Of a DNA stretch of 17,757 bases, positions 1 through 8,737 are shown piece by piece (the first letter of the stretch is position 1; the number at the start of each line of letters is the position of its first letter). Where the stretch lies: NCBI GenBank assembly GCA_002378585.1, contig DFSJ01000085.1, positions 1 to 17,757 on the forward strand, read 5' to 3'. Both the position numbers and the translations under genes were made by a program. The DNA is from Flavobacteriaceae bacterium UBA3440 (GTDB lineage: Bacteria > Bacteroidota > Bacteroidia > Flavobacteriales > Flavobacteriaceae). The notes beneath the pieces are model-generated. The model saw nothing but the letters and a program-made list of their open reading frames with translations, had not been told where the DNA came from and searched no databases.

Positions 1-202
1 CTTATTTAAATTTAGAAGGCAAATATCAGTTTATACTTATAATTATAAAACTAAATATCAATAATACTTACATTATTTTAGTATATATAGAAATATGCCT
101 TCAAATAATATAATTGATTCGAAAATTTAGGAAAATACTAACATTTTGAAAGCGGCATGGCGTGTACTTATCCCTTATTTTAGCGTAAAATCAATACACA
201 TC
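1..202. other. AT-rich non-coding leader upstream of the DUF2911 gene
   Basis: This stretch is strongly AT-rich and shows no open reading frame of note, with stop codons frequent in all frames. A 7-bp inverted repeat is visible (GAAGGCA at 15-21 and TGCCTTC at 96-102), but its arms are 74 nt apart and could be chance. I see no exact TAnnTTTG motif. The nearest candidate is around 141-148, where TTTG is present but the TA is not. It probably holds the promoter and 5' UTR of the gene starting at 203. Confidence 0.5.
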
Positions 203-721
203 ATGAAAAATAATGTATTTGCCTGGGCTTTATGTGCCGCAGTAGCGATCAGTTCACCTGCCTGGTCCCAAAAATTTAAGCCCCTAGATAAATCCCCCAT
301 GGATTTAGCCGCTTATGTTGGCGCTCAAGGTAATGTGCGCGTTTATTACTCAAGACCTCAACTAAACAACAGAAATCTAGAAACACTGGCCCCAGAGGGC
401 AAAGTTTGGCGCACTGGAGCTAATGAAGCTACGGTGATTGAATTCACCAAAGACCTTAAAATACAAGGTAAAACAATACCCAAAGGCCGCTATGGTTTAT
501 TTACCATTCCTGGAAAAGAAAGCTGGACCATTATTTTCAACAAAGACGCGGACCAGTGGGGTACCTACAATTACGACCCTAAAAAAGATGTAGCTCGAGT
601 AACCGCTCCTGCCACAACTTCCGATGAATCTCTAGATGTTTTTAGCCTTGTTTTTTCTGAAACCGGAACCCTTCACCTTGGATGGGGCACTACTCGAGTT
701 TCGCTAGACATCAAAATGTAA
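203..721 (+). CDS. Secreted DUF2911 family protein
   Basis: The product is a 172-residue exported protein of unknown function. Residues 1-22 form a signal peptide (basic start, hydrophobic core, SPAWSQ near the cleavage site), so it should act in the periplasm or outside the cell. The mature part carries the conserved features of DUF2911, a family common in Bacteroidota: YYSRP, VWRTGANEAT, a lysine- and glycine-rich segment ending in YGLFTIP, WTIIFN, and QWGTYNYDP. A longer reading from TTG at 146 is possible, but the ATG at 203 puts the signal peptide at the N-terminus and is preferred. No clear Shine-Dalgarno sequence precedes it. It is a single transcription unit closed by the hairpin just after the stop. 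The family is confident; the function is unknown. Confidence 0.88.
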   Translation: MKNNVFAWALCAAVAISSPAWSQKFKPLDKSPMDLAAYVGAQGNVRVYYSRPQLNNRNLETLAPEGKVWRTGANEATVIEFTKDLKIQGKTIPKGRYGLFTIPGKESWTIIFNKDADQWGTYNYDPKKDVARVTAPATTSDESLDVFSLVFSETGTLHLGWGTTRVSLDIKM

Positions 722-741
722 GTTTTTTTTTGGTTTTTTTT

Positions 742-772
742 CAAAGCCACCCAGAGGGTGGCTTTGTTTTTT
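742..772 (+). terminator. Rho-independent terminator of the DUF2911 gene
   Basis: A perfect 11-bp inverted repeat (742-752 and 756-766, core AAAGCCACCC / GGGTGGCTTT) encloses a 3-nt loop and is followed by six T (767-772). The tract favours termination of + strand transcripts. The stop codon of the convergent amidohydrolase gene lies at 771-773, inside the T tract. In the minus direction the hairpin is followed by A residues, so it is not a canonical terminator for that gene. Confidence 0.85.
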
Positions 773-2396
773 AATAGACTTTTTGTCCATCGACAAAAGT
801 AGCCAGCACCTTAGTCTGAGGAATATATTGAGGCCTTACCTCCATAATGTCTTGGTCTAATACACAAAAGTCAGCGCGCTTTCCTACTTCTATACTGCCA
901 ATCTCTTGTTCACGAAACATGGCATAAGCGGCCCAACGAGTCATACCCCATAGAGTTTCGGTACGCGACAATGCTTCATCAGGTAAAAAACCACCTTCAG
1001 GCCAGCCAGAGGTGTCTTGTCGGGTTGTGGCCGCATAAAAGGTTAAAAATGGATTGACTTGTTCCACAGGAAAATCAGTTCCCAGTGCCAAAATACCCGA
1101 TTGTTTTAGCAAACGCGCATAAGCGTATGCCCCATTCATACGCTCAGAACCTAATCTTTTTTCCGCCCAATACATGTCGGAAGTAGCATGGGTAGGTTGT
1201 ACTGAGGGGATAATGTCACTTGAAAAAGAGGGTATATCTAGTCCATCAATTATTTGTGCGTGCTCAACACGCCATCTTCTACCTGGCTTGTCGGCCAACA
1301 CCTTCTGATAAGCGTTTAAAACTACCGCATTGGCCGAATCTCCAATGGCATGGGTATTCATTTGGAAATCGGTTTTTGCCAAACGGTGAGCTAGCTTTTC
1401 TATAGCCTCTACAGGAGTAACCATAGCGCCAAAATGGCCAGGATAATCTGCGTAAGGCCGTTTTAGAGCGGCTCCTCTGGATCCAAGAGCCCCATCACCG
1501 TATACTTTTACACTTCCCACCCTTAACTTGGGAGTAACATAAACACCTTTAGGCAAATAGTAATCCAAGTTTTCAGGGGTATTTGAAATCATGGCATCGA
1601 TGCGCAGGTGTAATGCATTTTGCTGATGCATTTCATCCATTAATTCAATCACTTGCCGATCTAATCCTGCATCTGAAAGTGCGGTTATTCCATAGGACAA
1701 CACCTCTGTTTGTGCCATCAACAAGGCGGTTTCTTGGTCCTCTTTAGACTTTTGAGGCAAAACAGCATCAACTAAAGACATGGGGCCATCAATCAACACA
1801 CCTGTTGGTTCCCCTGAGTCCATGACCACAAAACCACCGGCTACTTTGGTTTGCGCGTTTATACCGGCCAGATCTAGGACCACTTGATTAACCCAATACG
1901 CATGGCCGTCGATCCGTTCCAACACGACAGGTGTATCAGGATACAATGAATCCAAAAGAGATTTATGCGGAAAAACTCCAGATTCCCAATCGTTTTGATC
2001 CCATCCTCTCCCTCTGATTAAAGCCGTTTTGCTATAGGCAGGATAGGTAGCCAGCAGCCGGTCCAAAACCTCCCGCTCGCTTTGTGTGCCTACTAGGTCC
2101 ACATCGGATAAAAACAAACCTAGCCCATAGAAATGGGCATGAGCATCAATAAGTCCAGGCAAAACAGTTTGTTTTTTTAGGTCCTGTTCAGCGTCAAAAT
2201 AATACGTTTTTCGGAGCGTTTGCTCATCTCCAACAGCAACAAATACACCGTCCTTCACCACGAATGCGGAAACTACCGTGTTTTGTTCATCGGCGGTATA
2301 CACTTGAGCATTGTACACCAATAAATCCGCATGTTGTTTCGTGGAACATGATATGAGTATCAAACTCATAGACAAAGCAAATATGTTTAATCGCAT
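771..2396 (-). CDS. Lipoprotein amidohydrolase, YtcJ-like (amidohydrolase family 3)
   Basis: The product is a predicted metal-dependent hydrolase of 541 residues. The N-terminus is a lipoprotein signal with lipobox LISC (Cys17), so the enzyme should be anchored in an envelope membrane. The catalytic barrel shows the expected metal ligands: HAH at 86-88 after the typical LPGLIDAHAH strand, His349 in THAIGDSAN, His379 in EHAQ, and Asp441 in GTDFP. The VKVYGDGALGSRGA segment is typical of this subfamily, as is the C-terminal strand region with GKRADFCVLD. Family members hydrolyse amides or related bonds, but the substrate here cannot be told. The ATG at 2396 is chosen because it begins the lipoprotein signal; an upstream start would run into the previous gene. 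It lies 4 nt after the stop of the beta-barrel gene, so it is the last gene of the three-gene cluster. Confidence 0.88.
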   Translation of the reverse strand: MRLNIFALSMSLILISCSTKQHADLLVYNAQVYTADEQNTVVSAFVVKDGVFVAVGDEQTLRKTYYFDAEQDLKKQTVLPGLIDAHAHFYGLGLFLSDVDLVGTQSEREVLDRLLATYPAYSKTALIRGRGWDQNDWESGVFPHKSLLDSLYPDTPVVLERIDGHAYWVNQVVLDLAGINAQTKVAGGFVVMDSGEPTGVLIDGPMSLVDAVLPQKSKEDQETALLMAQTEVLSYGITALSDAGLDRQVIELMDEMHQQNALHLRIDAMISNTPENLDYYLPKGVYVTPKLRVGSVKVYGDGALGSRGAALKRPYADYPGHFGAMVTPVEAIEKLAHRLAKTDFQMNTHAIGDSANAVVLNAYQKVLADKPGRRWRVEHAQIIDGLDIPSFSSDIIPSVQPTHATSDMYWAEKRLGSERMNGAYAYARLLKQSGILALGTDFPVEQVNPFLTFYAATTRQDTSGWPEGGFLPDEALSRTETLWGMTRWAAYAMFREQEIGSIEVGKRADFCVLDQDIMEVRPQYIPQTKVLATFVDGQKVY

Positions 2397-2400
2397 CTCA

Positions 2401-4146
2401 TTAAAATTTAAAAAGGTCCCATTGATAATTGACACCCAGCAGCACCATTCGACCCATTTCACGATATTGAGCCCAGGGTGTTTGTGATTGTTGGAAAATA
2501 TTATTGACTTTTAGAGAGAAATTCCATTGGTCGCGGAATTGATACCTAAACTGAGTATGAGCGATAACTCGACTGGGGAGTTCTATGAGTGAACTAGGAA
2601 AGGATCCAGGTTGAATAAATTGAACCACTTGGGTGAATTGGTCATGTCTTTGGTTCATCCATTGCCCTTGTACACCCCAATACCAGCGTTTTAATAAGCG
2701 CCCCTCCAATTGAGCATTGAAGTAGGCCGTGGGTATATTCCATGCTTTAGTCAAACGATCAGGCACCATATGTCTCCATCCACCATCCAAGCTGATGTTC
2801 CACTGAGAAACCGGTGACCAATAGGCCGATAAGTCTAATCCAGAGGTAGTTACTTGGTCATAGACTACCTGATAACTGTTGCCTAAGGCGTCAGGGGTTG
2901 ACCGAAAATAATTTAATGGATTGAGCGTAAATAATGCGCGATCATTTACTTGATCCGTATAAAGCTTAGCTTGTAACTGAATTGATTCATCGGGCGACCA
3001 GATACCTGATGCCTGAACACTGTATGCTGTTCTCGCTGGCCGAATCAATTGATTGGCGGAAAGCCAAGGATTGATTTGCCGCATCGAATTAAAATCAGGG
3101 CTTTCCATACCACCAGACAGGGAAAATTCTCCCTGAAACACACCTGAAGGAGCTTGATAAGCCGCCACTATGTTGGGGAAAACATAAACCCGATCATCCC
3201 CCCCTTGAGCGTGGTAGGCACCTTTAACCCCAAGACGATAATCGATTCCCTTAGTTTGGAATGCGTAGGTAGTAGACCAATTCACTAATCCTAACCTATA
3301 GCCTGAACCTTGGAGATCAAATTGATCCAAGGCGCTTTCCGACCTATGGACCCACATCGCTTGAGCCCTTCCAGAAAATTCCAGGTCACCCGACTTCCGA
3401 GGGATACTACCCCGACCCAAAGCCATAAATTTAGTCTCTCTAAACCCTAAAAGATTTCCGACCCGAGATCCCTCCCAAGCCAACTCTTGAAGGGTGCCTT
3501 GGTCAAACTGAACACTTTGACGGAAATTCAACGACTGAAATCGAGTAGCTAATTCCACCGGCGAAACTATGAGATAGCTGGTTTGGGTCAGTTCTTGCTG
3601 ATTTTGGGTTCCATAATAATTAAATGCATCGCTGTTCACCGTTAAATCTTGAGTCAACAAAGCCCCGCCTAAAGATGTTTGAGCTTGGGAAACAAGACGT
3701 GCATTTCTATAAAATGGATCTTGAAAAAAATCAGCAAAATCACCTTCAGCTCCCCTAATACCAGTAATTACACCAAAATCCGTACGTCTGTTCAGCGATG
3801 TATTGAGTCCGAACTCTGCCCCATATCCTTTCAAATTACCCCCCTCAAGTGAGGCAAAATAACGGTATACGTCGTCCACTTTTCGTGTCAATGGAGGTAA
3901 TTGGTGCGCCTGCTTTGATCCCCATACGGGACCTAATCCAAAACTTGGGTAGATGTATTTTCCCCCAGAACGGGCTTTAGGCAAGGAGTCCCACACAGGT
4001 TGATCCTTTAATTTTTGAGCCGCTGCCGTTGCTGGATCAAACGATTTTACTACAGTTAGCTGTTGGATGCCGAGACTATCTGCTGATTGAGCCCAAATGA
4101 ATTGAACAGCCAGAAATGATATGATGGAAAAAACAGAATACTTCAT
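2401..4146 (-). CDS. Outer-membrane beta-barrel protein, TonB-receptor-like, without plug domain
   Basis: The product is 581 residues with a Sec signal peptide (cleavage near residues 19-20, WAQ). From about residue 90 onward it consists of alternating aromatic/polar strands typical of an outer-membrane barrel. The end resembles TonB-dependent receptors: SLKVNNIFQQ, then a last strand closing in aromatic LFKF, the usual outer-membrane assembly signal. I see no plug domain, whereas TonB receptors normally carry one of about 120 residues. Instead a short N-terminal segment has LTVVKSFDP (30-38), loosely like a TonB box, and a proline/glycine-rich linker. It sits 3 nt after the TPR gene and 4 nt before the amidohydrolase gene. 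It may be a channel or export/assembly pore served by the TPR partner, but this is inference. It would probably be auto-annotated as a TonB-dependent receptor. Confidence 0.75.
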   Translation of the reverse strand: MKYSVFSIISFLAVQFIWAQSADSLGIQQLTVVKSFDPATAAAQKLKDQPVWDSLPKARSGGKYIYPSFGLGPVWGSKQAHQLPPLTRKVDDVYRYFASLEGGNLKGYGAEFGLNTSLNRRTDFGVITGIRGAEGDFADFFQDPFYRNARLVSQAQTSLGGALLTQDLTVNSDAFNYYGTQNQQELTQTSYLIVSPVELATRFQSLNFRQSVQFDQGTLQELAWEGSRVGNLLGFRETKFMALGRGSIPRKSGDLEFSGRAQAMWVHRSESALDQFDLQGSGYRLGLVNWSTTYAFQTKGIDYRLGVKGAYHAQGGDDRVYVFPNIVAAYQAPSGVFQGEFSLSGGMESPDFNSMRQINPWLSANQLIRPARTAYSVQASGIWSPDESIQLQAKLYTDQVNDRALFTLNPLNYFRSTPDALGNSYQVVYDQVTTSGLDLSAYWSPVSQWNISLDGGWRHMVPDRLTKAWNIPTAYFNAQLEGRLLKRWYWGVQGQWMNQRHDQFTQVVQFIQPGSFPSSLIELPSRVIAHTQFRYQFRDQWNFSLKVNNIFQQSQTPWAQYREMGRMVLLGVNYQWDLFKF

Positions 4147-4149
4147 AGG

Positions 4150-7100
4150 TTAATTATTCAATGGTTCATCACCCTCCACAGGCATTTGGTCCAAAGCAGC
4201 TTGAGCCCTCTCCACCAAAACAGGAAAATCAATGTAGTGCGCTACAATTGACTTCCAAATAAATGAGGCTTGAAACCAGTCCCCTTGAGCTTTGAAATTA
4301 TCTGCCATCAACAATAAACCTTGGGCTGACCAGTAAGGAAAATCGGAAAACGCCAATGATTGCTTTTCAATCCACTGATTTGAAGCGATCCAATCACCTC
4401 GTTGGTGGGCAATTCTGGCTAGGTGGTACGTTCCCTCTGCCCCTACTTCACCAATCCACTTAGCGGATAACTGTGATAGTAATTTTTCTGCTTCCAAATC
4501 ATTTTTATCCGCTAAAGCTACTTGCGCGCGCGCCCACAAAACATCCTGTTCCACCCGCTCTGGGACTTTTTTGGTGAATGGAAAATCAGCATATTGCACC
4601 GCCTTAATCCAATCTTTTTGATCAATCGACCAACGCAACAAATGATATTTTACCCAGGAGGTCTGATCTGCGTCTTTTACCCATTGATCCATACGTTCCA
4701 GCGCTTCAATGACCTGTGGATTGCTGTATCCAAAACGCTCAATACCTAGGGCAGCATATTTAGTCAAGGCTTGTTCATTTCGTTCCGCGTCTTCTTGACT
4801 GATTCGGTAATAAACCTCCATCGCATTTTCGAGTGCTCCGGATTTCTCCAAGGCTTGTGCCAAGGACCATGCAGCACTTTTGACATACATCCCCTGGGGA
4901 TATCTTTTTAAGTAATCTGAGAATGCACGGGCTGCTTCAGCATATTTTTGTTTGGCCATAGCGCTGGAAGCTGCATCATAACTAGCTTGGTCTAACTCTT
5001 GAACTTCTGGGTGCACATATCCTAAAGTAGCCACCCACTCGGTATAAGCCTCCACGTTGGTCTGATCTATGTAGATACGCTTAGCTAAGCCGATGGCTTC
5101 CATAGCTACTTGAGTTCGCGGATACTCCTGGGCGATCTTTTGGACCAACATCAAAGCAGATTCAGTATTCGAATCGTTGTAGTGCAACAATGATTGGCGC
5201 ATCATGGCTTGAGATCTATACGGTGTAGCAGTAGGTTGTTTGATGAGCACATCCAATACATCCTTCGCTTCCTTAGACTTTCCTGCCAATATCAGTGACT
5301 GCCCCCACTCAAATCGAGCTTCAAAAGATGAAGCGGTACCGTTGTGTTCCCGAACAAGTCCCTCCAACACGGATGCTTGTTGGGCGAGTTGACCCAACAA
5401 CCCATAGCATCGTGCGAGTTGTAGACCTACCTCCAGGGAACGATCGCGTCTAACCTCTCTCAAATGGGTATAGGCTTTAGCCGCTTGGGCGTAATTCTTA
5501 TTCATCCAATAGGCATCAGCTAGTCTATTCCACGCATCCGTCTGTCTGTAGTCGTTCGATTGACGATGATTAGTGATCCAAGAGAAGGCCTCAACGGCAG
5601 CCTTCCATCGTTCCGTAGAAAATGCCGCATACCCTTTTTGGTATTGTTGGTTTTCCTCAGAAACTGCCTGGTTTTTGAGCGGGTGTTTTTCAAGCTGTTG
5701 CACTAAAAGCCAAGCGGAATTTCCAGAGGAATTTGCCAGGAAAGATTCAGCAGACCAGTACAGCGATTTCGCTCCCCAAAGTGACTTTGGCAACCAATCA
5801 TAGGCCTTTTTCCAAAAATCTGCAGCCTGACTCCATTGCTCCTTTTGGTAGGCCTGATATCCTTTAGCGTACATCAAATACTGCATCTCTTGTGCCGGAG
5901 CACCTTTAGGGTATTGGTCAATCCACTGATCAGCCGCTTCCCACATACCTCTTTGAACATATAACTTCAGTTGGAGCAATTCTAGCTCTGCAATCCGTGT
6001 CGATTTTGGAAAAGTTTTGATAAACTCATTGACCAGTAAGAGAACATCTTCGGTGGGGTTACCCAAATCAACACTTAATTGGGCATAAGCTGCCCAGGCC
6101 TGTTCTTTTAGCGGGAGAGAAAAATCAATTTTTGACGCTTGTCCAAAAGCTTGTCTTGCTTCGGTGTTTTTAGCCAACACCAAATAACTTTGACCCAATT
6201 GATACCAGGCAGATTGAGCCACATCAGGCGAAGCATCTGTTATTTTGTTCAATACTTCAACAGCTAAATCATGGCTATCTGATTGGGCATACGCATAACC
6301 CAACCTAAACTGATCCGTAGGGGTGTTGTGTTCTTGAGTGACTGTTTTAGATAAATAAGGGATGGATTGACTGTATTGACCTAATTCAAAATAGCATTGG
6401 CCCAAAATATGGTCCAAGGAAGCTTTTTGGGACGAGGATACTTGAGCATACAATTCTTGGGCCACACTGATGGCTTTGCTGTATTCCTTCATCCTGAAAT
6501 ACACATCTGTTTTCAAGTATTCTGATCGCTGATTGAGCGATGCATCAACAAAAGGATGGCTCCAGTAGTTTAAGGCTTCCTCCCATGAATCAGTGCGGTA
6601 GGCTATATAACCCAAATAAAAACGAGCGGAATCCTTCCAAGATTCTTGGTCAAATAGATAACGCCAAGATATGATTGCCTCAGAAAAGTTTTCGATAGCC
6701 ACCAATGAAAAACCTTGTTGATACACCTGCTTAAAATAGGCCGGGCGATGTAAAAAATCACTACCTACTTGTTTGTAGCGAACAGCGCTCTGGGTGTAGT
6801 CTCCCTGGCCAAAGGCGTAATCGGCGAGCACCAATAGCGATTCTTGAGTTCCAGGAACATTTGGGTGTTCGGTAAGCCATTGTAGTAAATTACTTTCAGC
6901 CCCAGCTCGACCCTGAAGTAAAGCGGCTTGGTGATAATATCGTTCCATATTTTGTTGGGACAAAAAATCAAGCGATTGATGATCCGTTAACAAGTCGGAC
7001 CAGAGTTGTGCTGCTGCACCCCACTGCCCTAACTCATAATACCGTAAGGCATCTTGATGTAGTTGAAACGATGTAGGTTGTTGTTGTGCCGATACACTAA

Positions 7101-7158
7101 GGGTGTAAAAAAAACACAACAACAAGTAAATCAATTGATTAAATCGCTTTAAAGCCAT
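4150..7158 (-). CDS. Large secreted tetratricopeptide-repeat protein
   Basis: The product is 1002 residues: a signal peptide (1-24, ending VSA) and then an almost continuous array of TPR-like helical pairs to the C-terminus. Repeats are recognisable by recurring patterns such as ALRYYELGQWGAAAQLW, YFELGQYSQSIPYL, AYAQSDSHDLAVEVL, AYWMNKNYAQAAKAY and AMAKQKYAEAARAF. No catalytic domain or membrane anchor is visible, so it is probably a periplasmic protein-protein scaffold. The C-terminus is acidic. The next gene, the barrel, starts 3 nt after its stop, which suggests a stoichiometric partnership. It is the first gene of the cluster and faces the FtsE-like gene across a 121-nt divergent intergenic region. 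The function is unknown; outer-membrane assembly, export or gliding-related roles are possible but not shown. Confidence 0.82.
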   Translation of the reverse strand: MALKRFNQLIYLLLCFFYTLSVSAQQQPTSFQLHQDALRYYELGQWGAAAQLWSDLLTDHQSLDFLSQQNMERYYHQAALLQGRAGAESNLLQWLTEHPNVPGTQESLLVLADYAFGQGDYTQSAVRYKQVGSDFLHRPAYFKQVYQQGFSLVAIENFSEAIISWRYLFDQESWKDSARFYLGYIAYRTDSWEEALNYWSHPFVDASLNQRSEYLKTDVYFRMKEYSKAISVAQELYAQVSSSQKASLDHILGQCYFELGQYSQSIPYLSKTVTQEHNTPTDQFRLGYAYAQSDSHDLAVEVLNKITDASPDVAQSAWYQLGQSYLVLAKNTEARQAFGQASKIDFSLPLKEQAWAAYAQLSVDLGNPTEDVLLLVNEFIKTFPKSTRIAELELLQLKLYVQRGMWEAADQWIDQYPKGAPAQEMQYLMYAKGYQAYQKEQWSQAADFWKKAYDWLPKSLWGAKSLYWSAESFLANSSGNSAWLLVQQLEKHPLKNQAVSEENQQYQKGYAAFSTERWKAAVEAFSWITNHRQSNDYRQTDAWNRLADAYWMNKNYAQAAKAYTHLREVRRDRSLEVGLQLARCYGLLGQLAQQASVLEGLVREHNGTASSFEARFEWGQSLILAGKSKEAKDVLDVLIKQPTATPYRSQAMMRQSLLHYNDSNTESALMLVQKIAQEYPRTQVAMEAIGLAKRIYIDQTNVEAYTEWVATLGYVHPEVQELDQASYDAASSAMAKQKYAEAARAFSDYLKRYPQGMYVKSAAWSLAQALEKSGALENAMEVYYRISQEDAERNEQALTKYAALGIERFGYSNPQVIEALERMDQWVKDADQTSWVKYHLLRWSIDQKDWIKAVQYADFPFTKKVPERVEQDVLWARAQVALADKNDLEAEKLLSQLSAKWIGEVGAEGTYHLARIAHQRGDWIASNQWIEKQSLAFSDFPYWSAQGLLLMADNFKAQGDWFQASFIWKSIVAHYIDFPVLVERAQAALDQMPVEGDEPLNN

Positions 7159-7215
7159 ATATTTTCAGGTAATTGACCATTGTTTCTCAAAAAAAAACAA
7201 CTGTTTAAAGATAAA

Positions 7216-7223
7216 TAAATTTG
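7216..7223 (+). promoter_or_regulatory. Candidate Bacteroidota -7 element before the ftsE-like gene
   Basis: TAAATTTG matches the TAnnTTTG (-7) consensus of Bacteroidota primary sigma factors exactly and would give a 5' UTR of about 50 nt. No convincing TTTG (-33) is present at the usual distance; an A-rich run lies there instead. A near match on the opposite strand (TATCTTTA, 7206-7213) could serve the divergent TPR operon. Confidence 0.3.
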
Positions 7224-7279
7224 CGGCACACCGGGGACGAATTAAAAAGAACTTGCTACCTTTAGCGACGTATTTACTT

Positions 7280-7963
7280 ATGAAAAATCCCGTACTAAGC
7301 CTAGAAAAAGCAGATATTTTCCAAGAACAACATTTGGTCTTAGGTCAAGTTAATGTAGCCGTTTATCCAGGTGAATTTGTTTACCTGATTGGAAAAACAG
7401 GCAGTGGAAAATCTTCCCTGATGAAAACCCTATACGGGGAATTACCCCTCACCCAAGGTCAGGGTCAAATCGTAGGATTTGACCTACCCAGTTTAACGGA
7501 AAAACAAATCCCATTTCTCAGAAGAAAAATTGGCATAGTATTTCAGGATTTTAAGTTGCTGCCTGATCGATCTGTTTATCAAAACTTGCGGTTTGTGCTT
7601 CGGGCTACCGGATGGATGGATGAAGGGTTAATCGAGCAAAAAAGCCATGAGGTCCTCGACAAAGTAGGCATGAAAACCAAAGGATTTAAATTTCCACATG
7701 AATTATCCGGGGGGGAACAACAACGCATCTCCATAGCCCGTGCCTTGCTCAACGACCCTGAGCTGATCATCGCCGATGAACCTACCGGAAATCTCGACCC
7801 GGAAACAAGCGTCGATGTCATGAAGGTTCTTTTGGAGCTAAACGCCTCAGGTAGAACCATTTTAATGGCCACGCACGATTACGCCCTAATTCTTAAATAC
7901 CCCTTCAAAACACTGAAATGCGACCGCGGAACTGTTTTTGAAGTACAACAAAAAAGTGTATAA
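7280..7963 (+). CDS. ftsE: FtsE-like ABC transporter ATP-binding protein
   Basis: The product is 227 residues, a lone ABC ATPase. It has Walker A GKTGSGKSS (38-46), Q-loop Gln89 (VFQDF), signature LSGGEQQ (142-148), Walker B LIIADE (162-167) with EPTGNLD following, and the switch His199 in ATHDY. The length, the Y-loop spacing and RRKIGIVFQDFKLLPDRSVYQNL are typical of FtsE, the ATPase that works with FtsX at the division site to control wall hydrolases. LolD/MacB-type ATPases are close relatives and cannot be ruled out. The ATG at 7280 is preferred to the TTG at 7253, which would add residues with no family counterpart. No permease gene is adjacent, so any FtsX must be encoded elsewhere. The stop codon directly abuts the start of the glucokinase gene. 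Confidence 0.82.
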   Translation: MKNPVLSLEKADIFQEQHLVLGQVNVAVYPGEFVYLIGKTGSGKSSLMKTLYGELPLTQGQGQIVGFDLPSLTEKQIPFLRRKIGIVFQDFKLLPDRSVYQNLRFVLRATGWMDEGLIEQKSHEVLDKVGMKTKGFKFPHELSGGEQQRISIARALLNDPELIIADEPTGNLDPETSVDVMKVLLELNASGRTILMATHDYALILKYPFKTLKCDRGTVFEVQQKSV

Positions 7964-8731
7964 ATGATCAGACTCGGTATAGACATCGGAGGATCCGGAA
8001 TAAAAGGAGCGCTTGTCGATGTGCGCACCGGCCAATTGACTACAGAACGATACAGAATACCCACCCCTGTTGAACGCACTCCGGACTCAATGGCTGAGGT
8101 AGTGAATCAAATTGCGGAACATTTTCAATACAAAGGACTCATAGGAGTCGGATTTCCCTCAATTGTCAAACACGGCGTTTGCATGAGTCCAGGCAATTTG
8201 TCTCCTCTATGGGTTGGACTAAACATTGAAAAACTATTTGAATCCTACACCGGACAACCTTGTGCGGTCATCAACGACGCGGATGCGGCCGCCTGTGCCA
8301 TTATGGATTACGGCGTAGGAAAAGGCAAAAAGGGATTTATTATCACCATCACAGTGGGCACAGGATTAGGGAGTGGTGCGTTTTTAGACGGAAAGCTAAT
8401 TCCCAATTTTGAATTGGGTCAAATCCCCTACAAAAAGCATAAAAAAATAGAGTCTTGGGCATCGAGTGCTGCCCGAGAAAATGAAGGTCTCTCCTACAAA
8501 GAATGGGCCAAACGCTTCAATAAATTCCTGCATTTTGTCACTTTGATCAGCCCACCGGATCTAATCATTTTAGGGGGTGGAATTTCTAAAGAGTGGGATG
8601 AATTCAGTCCCTTCATCAAATGCAATGTACCAATTGTCCCTGCCGTTTTGCAAAATCAAGCAGGAATTATTGGTGCCGCAGCAGCAGCCTACCTCAGGGA
8701 ATTTCCTGAACTGATACGCGAAGGCATATAA
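7964..8731 (+). CDS. ppgK: Polyphosphate glucokinase (ROK family)
   Basis: The product is 255 residues and should phosphorylate glucose using polyphosphate (and possibly ATP), feeding glucose-6-phosphate into glycolysis in the cytoplasm. It begins with the phosphate-binding motif [11 protein letters not shown] (5-15), as in known polyphosphate glucokinases. The catalytic aspartate lies in NDAD (Asn104-Asp105), the second phosphate loop is TVGTGLGSG (130-138), ELG (150-152) fits the glucose-binding glutamate position, and a final glycine-rich loop is LIILGGGIS. The zinc motif CxCGxxGC of ordinary ROK glucokinases and repressors is absent, which fits the polyphosphate subgroup. The ATG follows the ftsE-like stop directly (TAAATG), so translation is probably coupled. 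A bidirectional terminator follows. Whether polyphosphate or ATP is the preferred donor cannot be read from the sequence. Confidence 0.85.
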   Translation: MIRLGIDIGGSGIKGALVDVRTGQLTTERYRIPTPVERTPDSMAEVVNQIAEHFQYKGLIGVGFPSIVKHGVCMSPGNLSPLWVGLNIEKLFESYTGQPCAVINDADAAACAIMDYGVGKGKKGFIITITVGTGLGSGAFLDGKLIPNFELGQIPYKKHKKIESWASSAARENEGLSYKEWAKRFNKFLHFVTLISPPDLIILGGGISKEWDEFSPFIKCNVPIVPAVLQNQAGIIGAAAAAYLREFPELIREGI

Positions 8732-8737
8732 TTAAAT

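Noticed and set aside
15..102. Inverted repeat GAAGGCA / TGCCTTC in the left AT-rich leader as a mobile-element end
   Set aside because: It is only 7 bp with no transposase, no target duplication and no terminal pattern; chance in AT-rich DNA is likely.
7253..7279. TTG start adding 9 residues to the FtsE-like protein
   Set aside because: ATG at 7280 gives the family's usual N-terminus, and the added residues have no counterpart.
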